Assembly (NCBI GenBank): GCA_027062285.1
Contig: JAMOTL010000107.1
Span: forward strand, 1-64,000
From: Nautiliaceae bacterium
Lineage (GTDB): Bacteria; Campylobacterota; Campylobacteria; Campylobacterales; Nautiliaceae
Direction of reading: 5' to 3'
DNA: 64,000 nucleotides
The notes under the pieces were generated by a model. It did not search any database and was not told the origin of the DNA. It was given only the letters and a program-made list of their open reading frames with translations. The number at the start of each line of letters is the position of its first letter. The stretch's first letter is position 1. Shown piece after piece: positions 16,368 through 24,702 of this stretch. The translations under genes were made by a program, and so were the position numbers.

Positions 16368-18266
16368 TCTTTTTAAATTTATAGCTTTTTGTATCATTTC
16401 GTCGCTTGTCGTAACGGTTTTGGCGCTTGCCTGAAATGCTTTTTGGGTAACTATAAGTTCCGTCATAGCTTGTGAAAAATTAACGTTTGATGTTTCGAGC
16501 ATACCGGATTTTATTTTAGAAGTGAGATAATTTCCTTCCGGGTCAGTATATAAAAATGCCTTGTTTGAATTTGATGTTTCCATAAAAAGACTATCCCCAA
16601 TACTTTCCAATCCTTGTTCGTTTTGAAAATGAAAAACTGGAATTTGACCGAGTACGGCGTCTTGAGCGTTTGAAAAGATACCGATGATTTTTCCGTCGTC
16701 ATTTATTTGATAACGTTCGAGATATCCTTGTTCTATACCGTCTTGATTAAAAGAATAACTAACGGCATTATCCGGTTTTGCGAAAGATGAAAGTTCGAAT
16801 TGAAAATTAATTCCGTTTACATTTATATCTTTTGGTACTAAAAGATATCCCGAAGAGTTAAAAGTAAAGTCTTCAGAGGTGGTTATATTTTCGTTAGGTG
16901 TTTGAATGATTATATCGCCTTTCCAAATAGTAGTGTCTTTTAATACTTTTTGTTTTGTAAAAGTAATACTAACAGGATTTTTGTTGCCTTTTGAATCAAT
17001 TATATATCCTCCGAAATCCTGTGAATTTTCTAAGAATTCAAAACTTTTATTTGCGGTATGGGGATAAAGTTCGTTTCCGACTCTTCCGAGATTCGATAAA
17101 AATTTTTTATTTGAATTATTTGCTTCTTTTATGTATGAATTTAAAGGAAGGTTTGTTTTATTATCTACGACAATTCTTCCTTTATCGTCAAGATATACGT
17201 CCACACTTTCTGGATAAGCAATGTTAGCTAGAGAAGAAATTTCATTTATAAATTCATTCATATTTGAAAAATCAAATTCATCTTCCGGATTATTTTTGTA
17301 TGCAAGTGTGGCGGCAGCAGTATTTTTCATCAAATCGGTATTAGAAGAAAGAATTATTTTGTTCGGAACGCTTATTGTAAGTTCTCCGTTTGACGCCGAA
17401 GCCTTAAAACCTTCAGTATTTAAAGCTTCGGCAATAGCTTTTGAAATCTCTTTTTTAGTCGATCCGTCAGGAAGGGTTAATTTAATATTTTTACCGTTTA
17501 AAGTAAATTCGATATTGACGTCCTTATTATCAATTTCGTCATCCCTGAAACAATATTTTACGCTTAAAAGACCTTTGTTGTAAATTACATTTTCACCAAA
17601 GCCGAATACAAGATTTTGACCTTCTCTTATTTTCATATCTTCACCGTCTTTATTGTACATGGCGCTGAAGTCTATATTCTGTTTTACAGGTTTTAAAGTT
17701 GTTATTTTAACATCGTCATTGAGATTCGTTTCAAGTTTAACGTTTTTAGTGGCGACGGCCGGTAGTATTAAATTATCCGGAAGTGAAATAGGGCTTAAAT
17801 TGTCGCTCGGAAGAAGGTTTTGAGTAGAAATTTCTCTGTTTATTACATAACCGTTTTCGGTCTTTATCAGATTATTCGCGTTTGCCACGAGCAAATAAGC
17901 ACCGCTATCATTAACTAAAAAACCTTCGGAGTCTCTTGTAAAACTTCCGTTTCTGGTATAAAAAGTTTGATCTGCGTATTTGACCGCCAGCCATCCTTTA
18001 TCGGCAATTGCCAAATCAAAAGGATTATCAGTGGTAATTAAAGAACCTATTGACATATCTTTAGCGGTTGAATTCATATAATTTCCAAGCCCTATGTCAG
18101 AAGTTGCGTAAGCGTTTGATAATGTATTTGAAAAAAGAGTTGCGAATTCCGGAAAGGATTCTTTAAATCCGGGAGTGTTTACGTTTGCTATATTATCACC
18201 CCAAACGTCAATACCGCTTTGAAAACTAATCATTCCCGAAACGCCGTTATAAAACGAAGTAGTCAT
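16365..18266 (-). CDS. FlgE-like flagellar hook-basal body protein (second hook paralogue)
   Basis: A 633-residue FlgE/F/G-family protein. The N-terminus (SFYNGVSGMISFQSGIDVWGDNIANVNTPGF) and C-terminus (NFSQAMTELIVTQKAFQASAKTVTTSDEMIQKAI) carry the axial-protein signatures, and the middle has the FlgE D1/D2-type segments (DLAIADKGWLAV, GYLVNDSGAYL). It corresponds by position (directly after flgD) to C. jejuni Cj0043 rather than to the main hook protein. Its role alongside the larger FlgE is uncertain: a hook section, hook-tip or junction protein are options. Only 3 bases separate it from flgD, so it shares the flgD promoter. Confidence 0.85.
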   Translation of the reverse strand: MTTSFYNGVSGMISFQSGIDVWGDNIANVNTPGFKESFPEFATLFSNTLSNAYATSDIGLGNYMNSTAKDMSIGSLITTDNPFDLAIADKGWLAVKYADQTFYTRNGSFTRDSEGFLVNDSGAYLLVANANNLIKTENGYVINREISTQNLLPSDNLSPISLPDNLILPAVATKNVKLETNLNDDVKITTLKPVKQNIDFSAMYNKDGEDMKIREGQNLVFGFGENVIYNKGLLSVKYCFRDDEIDNKDVNIEFTLNGKNIKLTLPDGSTKKEISKAIAEALNTEGFKASASNGELTISVPNKIILSSNTDLMKNTAAATLAYKNNPEDEFDFSNMNEFINEISSLANIAYPESVDVYLDDKGRIVVDNKTNLPLNSYIKEANNSNKKFLSNLGRVGNELYPHTANKSFEFLENSQDFGGYIIDSKGNKNPVSITFTKQKVLKDTTIWKGDIIIQTPNENITTSEDFTFNSSGYLLVPKDINVNGINFQFELSSFAKPDNAVSYSFNQDGIEQGYLERYQINDDGKIIGIFSNAQDAVLGQIPVFHFQNEQGLESIGDSLFMETSNSNKAFLYTDPEGNYLTSKIKSGMLETSNVNFSQAMTELIVTQKAFQASAKTVTTSDEMIQKAINLKR

Positions 18267-18269
18267 TTT

Positions 18270-18941
18270 TTATCCTTGCCATTCGTATATTTCTTTAATT
18301 TCACTAAAAGGAAGATAACTGCTGCCGAGTTTAGCATAAGGGGTTCCGTTTTCAAATCTTACCGATTCAATAGGATAAGCCCCAAGAGCCGTTGAATGAT
18401 TTTTACCGTCCGCAGATGTGTATTCCGCCACTACTTCATAACTGTCGCTCGGTACTTTGTTGCCGTTGTTGTCTGTTAAATCCCATTCAAAATTTAAAAC
18501 GCCGCCATCATGAGCCTCCAATGGAAAAGTTCTTACGATATTGCCGTTTTTGTCTTTTATTTGGACTTCTCCGCTGCTGATATTGTCTCCAAAAAACAGA
18601 TCAAAACTTACGCTTTTGTCTTCATCAGTGACATTCAGATATCTGTATCCGGTATCGCCTATTTTGCCTATTGCGCTTATGGCACCCAGTTCGCTGTTTT
18701 GATTTAATGTTTTTTCAAGTGTTTCAAGAGTTGTTTTCATATTTTGATTCATCTCCATAGTAGAAAGATAAGCCGTCTGTTCAAGCATTTTATCCGTATC
18801 CATTGGATCTGTTGGGTCTTGCATTTGAAGCTGGGTTAAAAACAGTTTCATAAAAGCGTCTTTATCAAGTTCGGATTTGGGATTGTAAACGGCATCGGAA
18901 GCTGATGCGGTTACATTGTTGTTTATTGAAGTCACGGCCAT
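18270..18941 (-). CDS. flgD: Flagellar hook assembly (capping) protein FlgD
   Basis: A 223-residue scaffold that caps the growing hook. The N-terminal export and cap region carries SELDKDAFMKLFLTQLQMQDPTDPMDTDKMLEQTAYLS (about 23-60), the FlgD hallmark, followed by a tudor-like/FNIII core with the FlgD-Ig pattern (FPLEAHDGGVLNFEWDLTDNNGNKVPSDSYEV). It is exported through the flagellar type III apparatus; no Sec signal is present. Its own sigma-54 promoter lies at 18965-18982, overlapping the fliK stop. An AAAGGA motif precedes the ATG. Confidence 0.94.
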   Translation of the reverse strand: MAVTSINNNVTASASDAVYNPKSELDKDAFMKLFLTQLQMQDPTDPMDTDKMLEQTAYLSTMEMNQNMKTTLETLEKTLNQNSELGAISAIGKIGDTGYRYLNVTDEDKSVSFDLFFGDNISSGEVQIKDKNGNIVRTFPLEAHDGGVLNFEWDLTDNNGNKVPSDSYEVVAEYTSADGKNHSTALGAYPIESVRFENGTPYAKLGSSYLPFSEIKEIYEWQG

Positions 18942-18964
18942 TTTATATCCTTTTTTGTCAAATT

Positions 18965-18982
18965 AAGCAATAATCGTTCCTA
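18965..18982 (-). promoter_or_regulatory. Sigma-54 promoter of flgD
   Basis: The minus strand reads TAGGAACGATTATTGCTT: GG and GC are exactly 10 bases apart. The GG follows the TAG stop codon of fliK directly, the same arrangement as at flgE. Confidence 0.8.
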
Positions 18983-20266
18983 AGCGTATTTATAAGGGAT
19001 TTCTATAACAAATCCTTCGTCTTCATAATGTTCGCCGTTAAAATTTTGTTGGTTTTGTTTATATTGCTGTCTTTGCTGCTGTTGTTGATTTGAATTGAAA
19101 CTCATATTAACTTCGCTGTATCCCATATTTACTAAAATATTTTTTAATTCGTTTTGGTGAGTATTAAAAAAATTAATTGTTGAGGACTGAGTCGAATTTA
19201 TCTGGATTTGTAAATTTTCTCCTCTTTGAGTCAGGGTAACTTCGACTTTTCCGAGTTCTTTTGGATTCAACTCAATTGATAATTTATGAATCGGCGGTTT
19301 ATAATCTTTTATGGCTTCTTGTAAATTCGAAGCGAAATGTTTTAAACTTTGTTTGGCTTTAAGGATATTTTGTTTAATTTCCTGATGTATGATACTTGTA
19401 AGGGCTTGAGAGTGCTGTTGTGAATGAGTATGAATGCTTTGAGGTCTTTCGGATTCTTGTTTTTCTTTAAAGGTTTCTTTTAGAAAGTCTGTTTTAGTTT
19501 TTTTTATTTTTTGGCGTATAAAATGTAAATCTCTCGGTTTATCGGTTTTTTTGGATTTTGAATTAAGCAGTTTTTCAAGAGTTATTTTATTTTGAGCTTG
19601 AAATCCCGATTTATCGTTTGTTTTGGGAATTGGTGATGAGATGATTATTTTAGGCTGAGGCGGTGTTTGAGTTTTAAGGGATTTTAGTTTCGTTTCGTTT
19701 AATACTTCTTCTATTTTAGGTTTAATTTTTTTCGAGTAAATAATTTTTTTTATATTGAGTCCTTTTTTGTTGGCAAAGGCAATAAGTTCTTTTAATGTTT
19801 TAATTTCTTTAAATTTTAAAGTTTCTTGGGCGGTTAATAAAATTTTTTGAGTTTTGATTTTCGAATCGATCTCTTTTTTTATGATTTCTGTGATTTTTAT
19901 TTCCATTTTTTTGGGTATTGTTATTTTTTCGTTTTTGTTTTCGGTTTCGTTTGTTAAAGGTTTTATTTGATTTAGCAAACTTAATATTGTTACGGATTTT
20001 TCTTGATTTTCAGTCGTTTTTGTATTAATTTCTTTTTCATTGATTGAAGTAATTTTGTCAATAAGTTCTTTTAACTCTTTTTGGATGTTTTTCGGAGAGT
20101 TTTTTAATATACGGTTTAAATCTTCTTTATTAATATGTAAGCTTTTTAATAATTCTTTCGGGTTTTTTGAATCTTTAAGCAAAAATAAAATGAAATTTTC
20201 GTTTTTAAGCGCCGATTTGGGTATTTTTTCAGGATTTTCCGTATTTAATAAGAGTTGTTCTATCAT
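18980..20266 (-). CDS. fliK: Flagellar hook-length control protein FliK
   Basis: A 428-residue secreted ruler protein that sets hook length and switches export specificity. The N-terminal two thirds are Lys/Glu/Thr-rich and low complexity, as in FliK. The conserved C-terminal domain (about 315-400) has LSIELNPKELGKVEVTLTQR followed by LQIQINSTQS, the Flg_hook signature. A Gln-rich tail (QQQQQRQQYKQNQQN) precedes the end. The ORF track extends to a TTG at 20296, but that codon lies inside the sigma-54 promoter, so ATG 20266 (MIEQLL) is the start. The order fliK-flgD-flgE matches Cj0041-Cj0042-Cj0043 as I recall. Confidence 0.88.
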   Translation of the reverse strand: MIEQLLLNTENPEKIPKSALKNENFILFLLKDSKNPKELLKSLHINKEDLNRILKNSPKNIQKELKELIDKITSINEKEINTKTTENQEKSVTILSLLNQIKPLTNETENKNEKITIPKKMEIKITEIIKKEIDSKIKTQKILLTAQETLKFKEIKTLKELIAFANKKGLNIKKIIYSKKIKPKIEEVLNETKLKSLKTQTPPQPKIIISSPIPKTNDKSGFQAQNKITLEKLLNSKSKKTDKPRDLHFIRQKIKKTKTDFLKETFKEKQESERPQSIHTHSQQHSQALTSIIHQEIKQNILKAKQSLKHFASNLQEAIKDYKPPIHKLSIELNPKELGKVEVTLTQRGENLQIQINSTQSSTINFFNTHQNELKNILVNMGYSEVNMSFNSNQQQQQRQQYKQNQQNFNGEHYEDEGFVIEIPYKYA

Positions 20267-20290
20267 AAGAAAACCTTTTTTTAAACTTTT

Positions 20291-20308
20291 AAGCAAATTT
20301 CATTCCGA
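20291..20308 (-). promoter_or_regulatory. Sigma-54 promoter of fliK
   Basis: The minus strand reads CGGAATGAAATTTGCTT, with GG and GC separated by exactly 10 bases. Transcription should begin near 20281, about 15 bases before the ATG at 20266, ruling out the upstream TTG start of the ORF track. Confidence 0.75.
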
Positions 20309-20329
20309 TTATTTTTTATACTTTTTGGA

Positions 20330-20335
20330 TATAAT
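20330..20335 (+). promoter_or_regulatory. -10 element of typA
   Basis: TATAAT in the context TTTGGATATAATTTCA, 24 bases before the typA ATG. The divergent sigma-54 promoter of fliK lies next to it, so a housekeeping and a flagellar promoter share this 93-base gap. Confidence 0.5.
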
Positions 20336-20359
20336 TTCAAAAATTTTTAAAGGCAATTT

Positions 20360-22171
20360 ATGAAAAATATTAGAAACATAGCGGTTATCGCTCACGTTGA
20401 CCACGGTAAAACTACCTTAGTTGACGAACTTCTAAAACAATCCGGAACTCTTGATGAAAGAAAAGAACTTGGTGAGAGAGTAATGGATTCCAATGATTTA
20501 GAAAAAGAAAGAGGAATTACCATTCTTTCAAAAAATACTGCTATTAAGTGGAATGATTTTAAAATTAATATTATTGATACTCCGGGACACAGCGATTTCG
20601 GTGGAGAAGTTGAGAGGGTTTTAAAAATGGTTGATGGGGTGTTACTTCTTGTAGATGCGCAAGAAGGAGTAATGCCTCAAACCAAATTCGTTGTAAAAAA
20701 AGCTCTGTCTCTTGGACTTAAACCTATTTTAGTCGTAAATAAAATCGATAAACCCGCCGCCGAGCCCGACAGAGTAGTGGATGAGGTTTTTGATTTATTT
20801 GTAAGTATGGGAGCAAATGAAGATCAACTTGATTTTCCTATTATTTATGCGGCGGCTAAAAACGGAATAGCTAAATGGGATCTTGAAGACGATAATGAAG
20901 ATATGACTCCTATATTTGAAGCTATTACGAAATATATTCCGGCTCCGACAGGAGATGAGGAAAAACCTCTTCAAATGCAGGTATTTACTCTTGATTATGA
21001 TAATTTCGTAGGTAGAATAGGAATAGCCAGAATATTTAACGGAAAAGTGAAAAAAGGTGAAAATGTTACTCTTGTAAAAGCCGACGGAGAAAAAATTAAC
21101 GGAAGAATTACTAAATTAATGGGATTTTTAGGTCTTGACAGAATTGAAATTGAAGAGGCTAAAGCTGGAGATATTGTAGCGATAGCCGGGTTTGAAGCAC
21201 TTGATGTAGGTGATACTATAGCCGATAAAGATAATCCTGTAGGGCTTGATCCTTTACACATTGAAGAGCCTACAATCAGCGTAATTATGAGTGTAAACGA
21301 TTCTCCTCTTGCCGGTACTGAAGGCAAAAATGTAACGGCTCCGAAACTTAGAGATAGACTCTTTAAAGAGATGGAAACGAATATAGCTATGAAAATAGAA
21401 GAGCTTGGTGAAGGTAAATTTAAGGTATCAGGAAGAGGAGAACTTCAAATAGCTATTTTGGCTGAGAATTTAAGAAGAGAAGATTTTGAATTCAGTCTCT
21501 CACGTCCGGAAGTAATTATTAAAGAAGAAAACGGTGTTAAATTAGAACCATATGAATACGTAGTGGTTGACGTTCCTGATGAATACAGCGGTGCCGTAAT
21601 TGAAAAACTGGGAACTAGAGGTGCGATTATGAAAAATATGATGCCGCTTTCCGACGGTACAACCAGAATAGAATTTGAAATGCCGGCTCGCGGGCTTATC
21701 GGATATAGAGGTGAATTTATGACCGATACTAAGGGTGAGGGAGTTTTAAACAGTTCGTTTTTAGATTTCAGACCAGCTACTACTAAGCCTTATACTAGAA
21801 AAAACGGAGCTCTTATTTCTATGGAAAACGGTACCGCTACAGGATATGCGATATTTAACCTTCAGGAAAGAGGTAGAATGTTTATAAAACCGGGGGATAA
21901 AGTATATAACGGAATGATAGTCGGAGAACATAGCAGAAGCAACGACCTTGAAGTGAATCCGATCAGAGGTAAGAACTTAACAAACGTAAGAGCCAGCGGA
22001 AGTGACGAAGCTATCAAACTCGTACCTCCTGTTGAAATGACGCTTGAGAAGGCTCTTGAGTGGATAGAAGACGATGAGCTTGTAGAGGTTACTCCGAAAT
22101 CTATACGCGTAAGAAAAAAATATCTTGATCCTACTGAGAGAAAAAGAATGAGCAGGCACAAAAATAAATAA
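20360..22171 (+). CDS. typA: Translational GTPase TypA/BipA
   Basis: A 603-residue ribosome-binding GTPase involved in ribosome assembly and stress adaptation. The GTPase motifs are intact: [10 protein letters not shown] (G1), RGITI (G2), DTPGHSDF (G3) and NKID (G4). EF-G-like domains III and V follow, then the TypA-specific C-terminal domain. Length and motifs are fully typical. AAAGG lies upstream of the ATG. It has its own promoter and seems to be a single-gene unit, followed by a 93-base gap before the efflux operon. Confidence 0.97.
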   Translation: MKNIRNIAVIAHVDHGKTTLVDELLKQSGTLDERKELGERVMDSNDLEKERGITILSKNTAIKWNDFKINIIDTPGHSDFGGEVERVLKMVDGVLLLVDAQEGVMPQTKFVVKKALSLGLKPILVVNKIDKPAAEPDRVVDEVFDLFVSMGANEDQLDFPIIYAAAKNGIAKWDLEDDNEDMTPIFEAITKYIPAPTGDEEKPLQMQVFTLDYDNFVGRIGIARIFNGKVKKGENVTLVKADGEKINGRITKLMGFLGLDRIEIEEAKAGDIVAIAGFEALDVGDTIADKDNPVGLDPLHIEEPTISVIMSVNDSPLAGTEGKNVTAPKLRDRLFKEMETNIAMKIEELGEGKFKVSGRGELQIAILAENLRREDFEFSLSRPEVIIKEENGVKLEPYEYVVVDVPDEYSGAVIEKLGTRGAIMKNMMPLSDGTTRIEFEMPARGLIGYRGEFMTDTKGEGVLNSSFLDFRPATTKPYTRKNGALISMENGTATGYAIFNLQERGRMFIKPGDKVYNGMIVGEHSRSNDLEVNPIRGKNLTNVRASGSDEAIKLVPPVEMTLEKALEWIEDDELVEVTPKSIRVRKKYLDPTERKRMSRHKNK

Positions 22172-22264
22172 AAGACTGTTTCTCTCCTTTTTTCTATAAC
22201 TTTTTCTTATATCACACTTATAATAATGACTTATTTGTTAAAATTCTCTCAAAAAAGGAGCGGT

Positions 22265-23659
22265 ATGAAAAAATTTTTTATAATTTCAGCCGCTTTGTCG
22301 AGTCTGCTTTTTGCAAAGAGCGTGGATTTTAACACGGCATTGAAAGAAGCTTTAAAAAGTAATTTTGAACTTAAGGCAAAAAAATTAAATATCGACAAAG
22401 CAAAAGCTATGCTACAAGAAGCTAAGGGGTATGACTGGGGAAAGCTGATATTTTCAGAAGAGATAAGCAGAACCAATAATGCGATGTATGTTTTCGGTAT
22501 GAAACTTGAAAGCCGTGAGGCTACTTTTAGAGATTTCGGATTTGCTGACTTTTTAGCGAATATGCCGGGACTTATGGCTGGAACCACCTCCGGAGATAAA
22601 GTATTATCCATTCAGCCGAAAGATTTGGATCATCCGGGAAGTAGAAGTAATTTTAAAACTAAATTTGTATATGAGGTACCTATTTTTACGGGATTTAAAC
22701 TTAAATATGCAAAAGAAATGGCAAAACTTCAGGTATTGGCTAACAAATTCAAATATTCCGAGGATAAAAACAAACTCGGAATAGAAGTATTAAAAGCTTA
22801 TAACGGCGCGGTAGCAGCTAAATATTTTATCGATGCTTTGAAAAAGGCAAAAGAAACCACCGAAGCTTTTGTAAAAACCGTTAAAGCGTTTTATAAAAAC
22901 GGAATGGCTACGGATATCGATCTGCTTGAAGTTAAAAAAAGAGACCAAGAAGTTAATGCTATGCTTATTGAAGCGGAGAATAAATATCAATTAGCTCTTA
23001 GTTATTTAAGATTTTTAACGGATGATAATGAAATAACGGATGTAAAAGATTTTAAAACGCTTATCCCTCAAAACGCATCTCTTGATATGCTTAAAAAAGT
23101 CGCTCTTGAAAACAGAGGCGATTTAAAATGGATGCAAAAAAACGTAGAAACAATGAAAACTAAAGTAAAATTTGAAAAATCTGCCAAATACCCGATGGTA
23201 GGGGCTCACTTGGAGTACGGCTGGAATGACAACGGTTTAAATAACATCTCTTCGGATAAAGATTATTATCTGATAGCTGCGGGACTTAAATGGAATATTT
23301 TTGATAAAAGTGTTAATGCAAAAGTTCAAAAAAGCAAAATAGAAGCTATGCAAACGGGTTATTATTATAAATATATGCAAAAAGGTATTGCTTTAGAAGT
23401 AGAACAGAAATATTTGGATTATAAAACTAAAAAAGCGATAGTAAAAGAAAAACTTACGAATAAAGAACTTGCCGAACAAATTCTGAAAAAATATACATAT
23501 ATGTATAAACAGGGAATGATTTCAATGCCTATTTTACTTATGAAAGAAGCGGAAGCAAGAAAAGCCAGAGCGGAACTTATCAAAGCGAAATTTGACGAAG
23601 CTATAGCGGCGGCGGAGCTTAAAAAAGCACTTGGAGATTTAGTAAAGGAGAGTAAATGA
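22265..23659 (+). CDS. TolC family outer membrane efflux protein
   Basis: A 464-residue outer membrane channel of the TolC family. A Sec signal peptide (MKKFFIISAALSSLLFA) is followed by two repeated OEP halves with long helical stretches, such as FNTALKEALKSNFELKAKKLNI and the C-terminal LTNKELAEQILKKYTYMYKQGM. I start it at ATG 22265, preceded by AAAGGAG, not at the ORF-track start 39 bases earlier. Its stop overlaps the adaptor gene (ATGA), and the RND pump follows, forming a complete tripartite system. The substrate is unknown. Confidence 0.9.
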   Translation: MKKFFIISAALSSLLFAKSVDFNTALKEALKSNFELKAKKLNIDKAKAMLQEAKGYDWGKLIFSEEISRTNNAMYVFGMKLESREATFRDFGFADFLANMPGLMAGTTSGDKVLSIQPKDLDHPGSRSNFKTKFVYEVPIFTGFKLKYAKEMAKLQVLANKFKYSEDKNKLGIEVLKAYNGAVAAKYFIDALKKAKETTEAFVKTVKAFYKNGMATDIDLLEVKKRDQEVNAMLIEAENKYQLALSYLRFLTDDNEITDVKDFKTLIPQNASLDMLKKVALENRGDLKWMQKNVETMKTKVKFEKSAKYPMVGAHLEYGWNDNGLNNISSDKDYYLIAAGLKWNIFDKSVNAKVQKSKIEAMQTGYYYKYMQKGIALEVEQKYLDYKTKKAIVKEKLTNKELAEQILKKYTYMYKQGMISMPILLMKEAEARKARAELIKAKFDEAIAAAELKKALGDLVKESK

Positions 23660-24699
23660 AAAAAATATTAGCATTAGGGCTTAGTATCGCCTCACTTTTT
23701 GCGTTTGAATACGCTACTGCCAAAAAAGAGGTTATCGACATTAAAAAATCATATGTAGCGGATATATATTCACCAAAACAAGTTATGGTGGCAACAAGAC
23801 TTATGGGATATGTTAAAACCATTCCGGTGGAAGAAGGTGATGTGGTAAAAAAAGGAGACTTGCTTTTTGAAGTTGACCCGGCGGATATTTATTCTATGCT
23901 TAATCAGGCAAGAGGAGCCGTTCTTCAAGCAAAGAGCGGGGTATTGATGGCTGAACTTGCTTATGCCGATGCGAAGAAAGATTATTTAAGATTTAAAAAT
24001 CTTTATGCTCAAGGAGCTGTTAGCAAAAGAGATTTTGAAAAAATGAAATTAATGATGGATATTAGAAAAAAACAGGTCGATATGGCAAAAGGTATGCTAA
24101 AACAAGCCGAGGCCGGACTTGCCAGAGCTAGAGCTCAGCTAAAATACGCAAAAGTTAAATCACCGATTGACGGTGTGGTTACTATGAAAATGAAAAAAGT
24201 GGCTGAAATGGCTCTTCCCGGATATCCGGTGGTGGTATTAAGCGATATTAATACTATTAAAGCGAAAAGTATGGTAAAAGAGAGTGACATAGAGAAATTT
24301 AAGCTCGGTATGCCTGTTAGTATTTACGTACCTTCGTTAAAAAAAGAATACAGTGCAAAAGTATCGACTATAATTCCTGCCGGAGACAATTTTACGCATT
24401 CGTTCGTAGTTAAATATACTTTTGACAATCACAAAGGGTTATTGCCGGGAATGTACGCAAAAGCGGTTGTTACGATTGGAAAAACCGAAGCGGTTTTAGT
24501 ACCTTTTGGAGCTTTAACAACAAGATCGGGAATTGTAGGGGTGTTTGTAATTGATGATAGCGGCGTGGCTCATTTCGTTCCGGTAAAACAGGTAGCTCAG
24601 TTAAATGACAATATTGCCGTAAAAGGTCTAAAAGGCGGTGAAAAAGTAATTATTTATCCTCCTGCGAATTTGGCTGACGGACAAAAAATAGAGGAGTAG
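23656..24699 (+). CDS. RND efflux periplasmic adaptor (HlyD/membrane fusion protein)
   Basis: A 347-residue membrane fusion protein with an N-terminal signal (MKKILALGLSIASLFAF). The lipoyl half (VEEGDVVKKGDLLFEVD, about 55-71) is followed by a long helical hairpin (75-160), the second lipoyl half (AKVKSPIDGVVTMKMKK), a beta-barrel and a membrane-proximal domain ending DGQKIEE. There is no lipobox Cys, so it is probably periplasmic and not lipid-anchored. It bridges the TolC-like channel and the RND pump, both coupled to it. The short hairpin suits direct TolC-tip contact. Confidence 0.9.
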   Translation: MKKILALGLSIASLFAFEYATAKKEVIDIKKSYVADIYSPKQVMVATRLMGYVKTIPVEEGDVVKKGDLLFEVDPADIYSMLNQARGAVLQAKSGVLMAELAYADAKKDYLRFKNLYAQGAVSKRDFEKMKLMMDIRKKQVDMAKGMLKQAEAGLARARAQLKYAKVKSPIDGVVTMKMKKVAEMALPGYPVVVLSDINTIKAKSMVKESDIEKFKLGMPVSIYVPSLKKEYSAKVSTIIPAGDNFTHSFVVKYTFDNHKGLLPGMYAKAVVTIGKTEAVLVPFGALTTRSGIVGVFVIDDSGVAHFVPVKQVAQLNDNIAVKGLKGGEKVIIYPPANLADGQKIEE

Positions 24700-24702
24700 T
24701 GA

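Noticed and set aside
18392-18707. Plus-strand ORFs over flgD
   Set aside because: Shadows of flgD without ribosome sites or recognisable domains.
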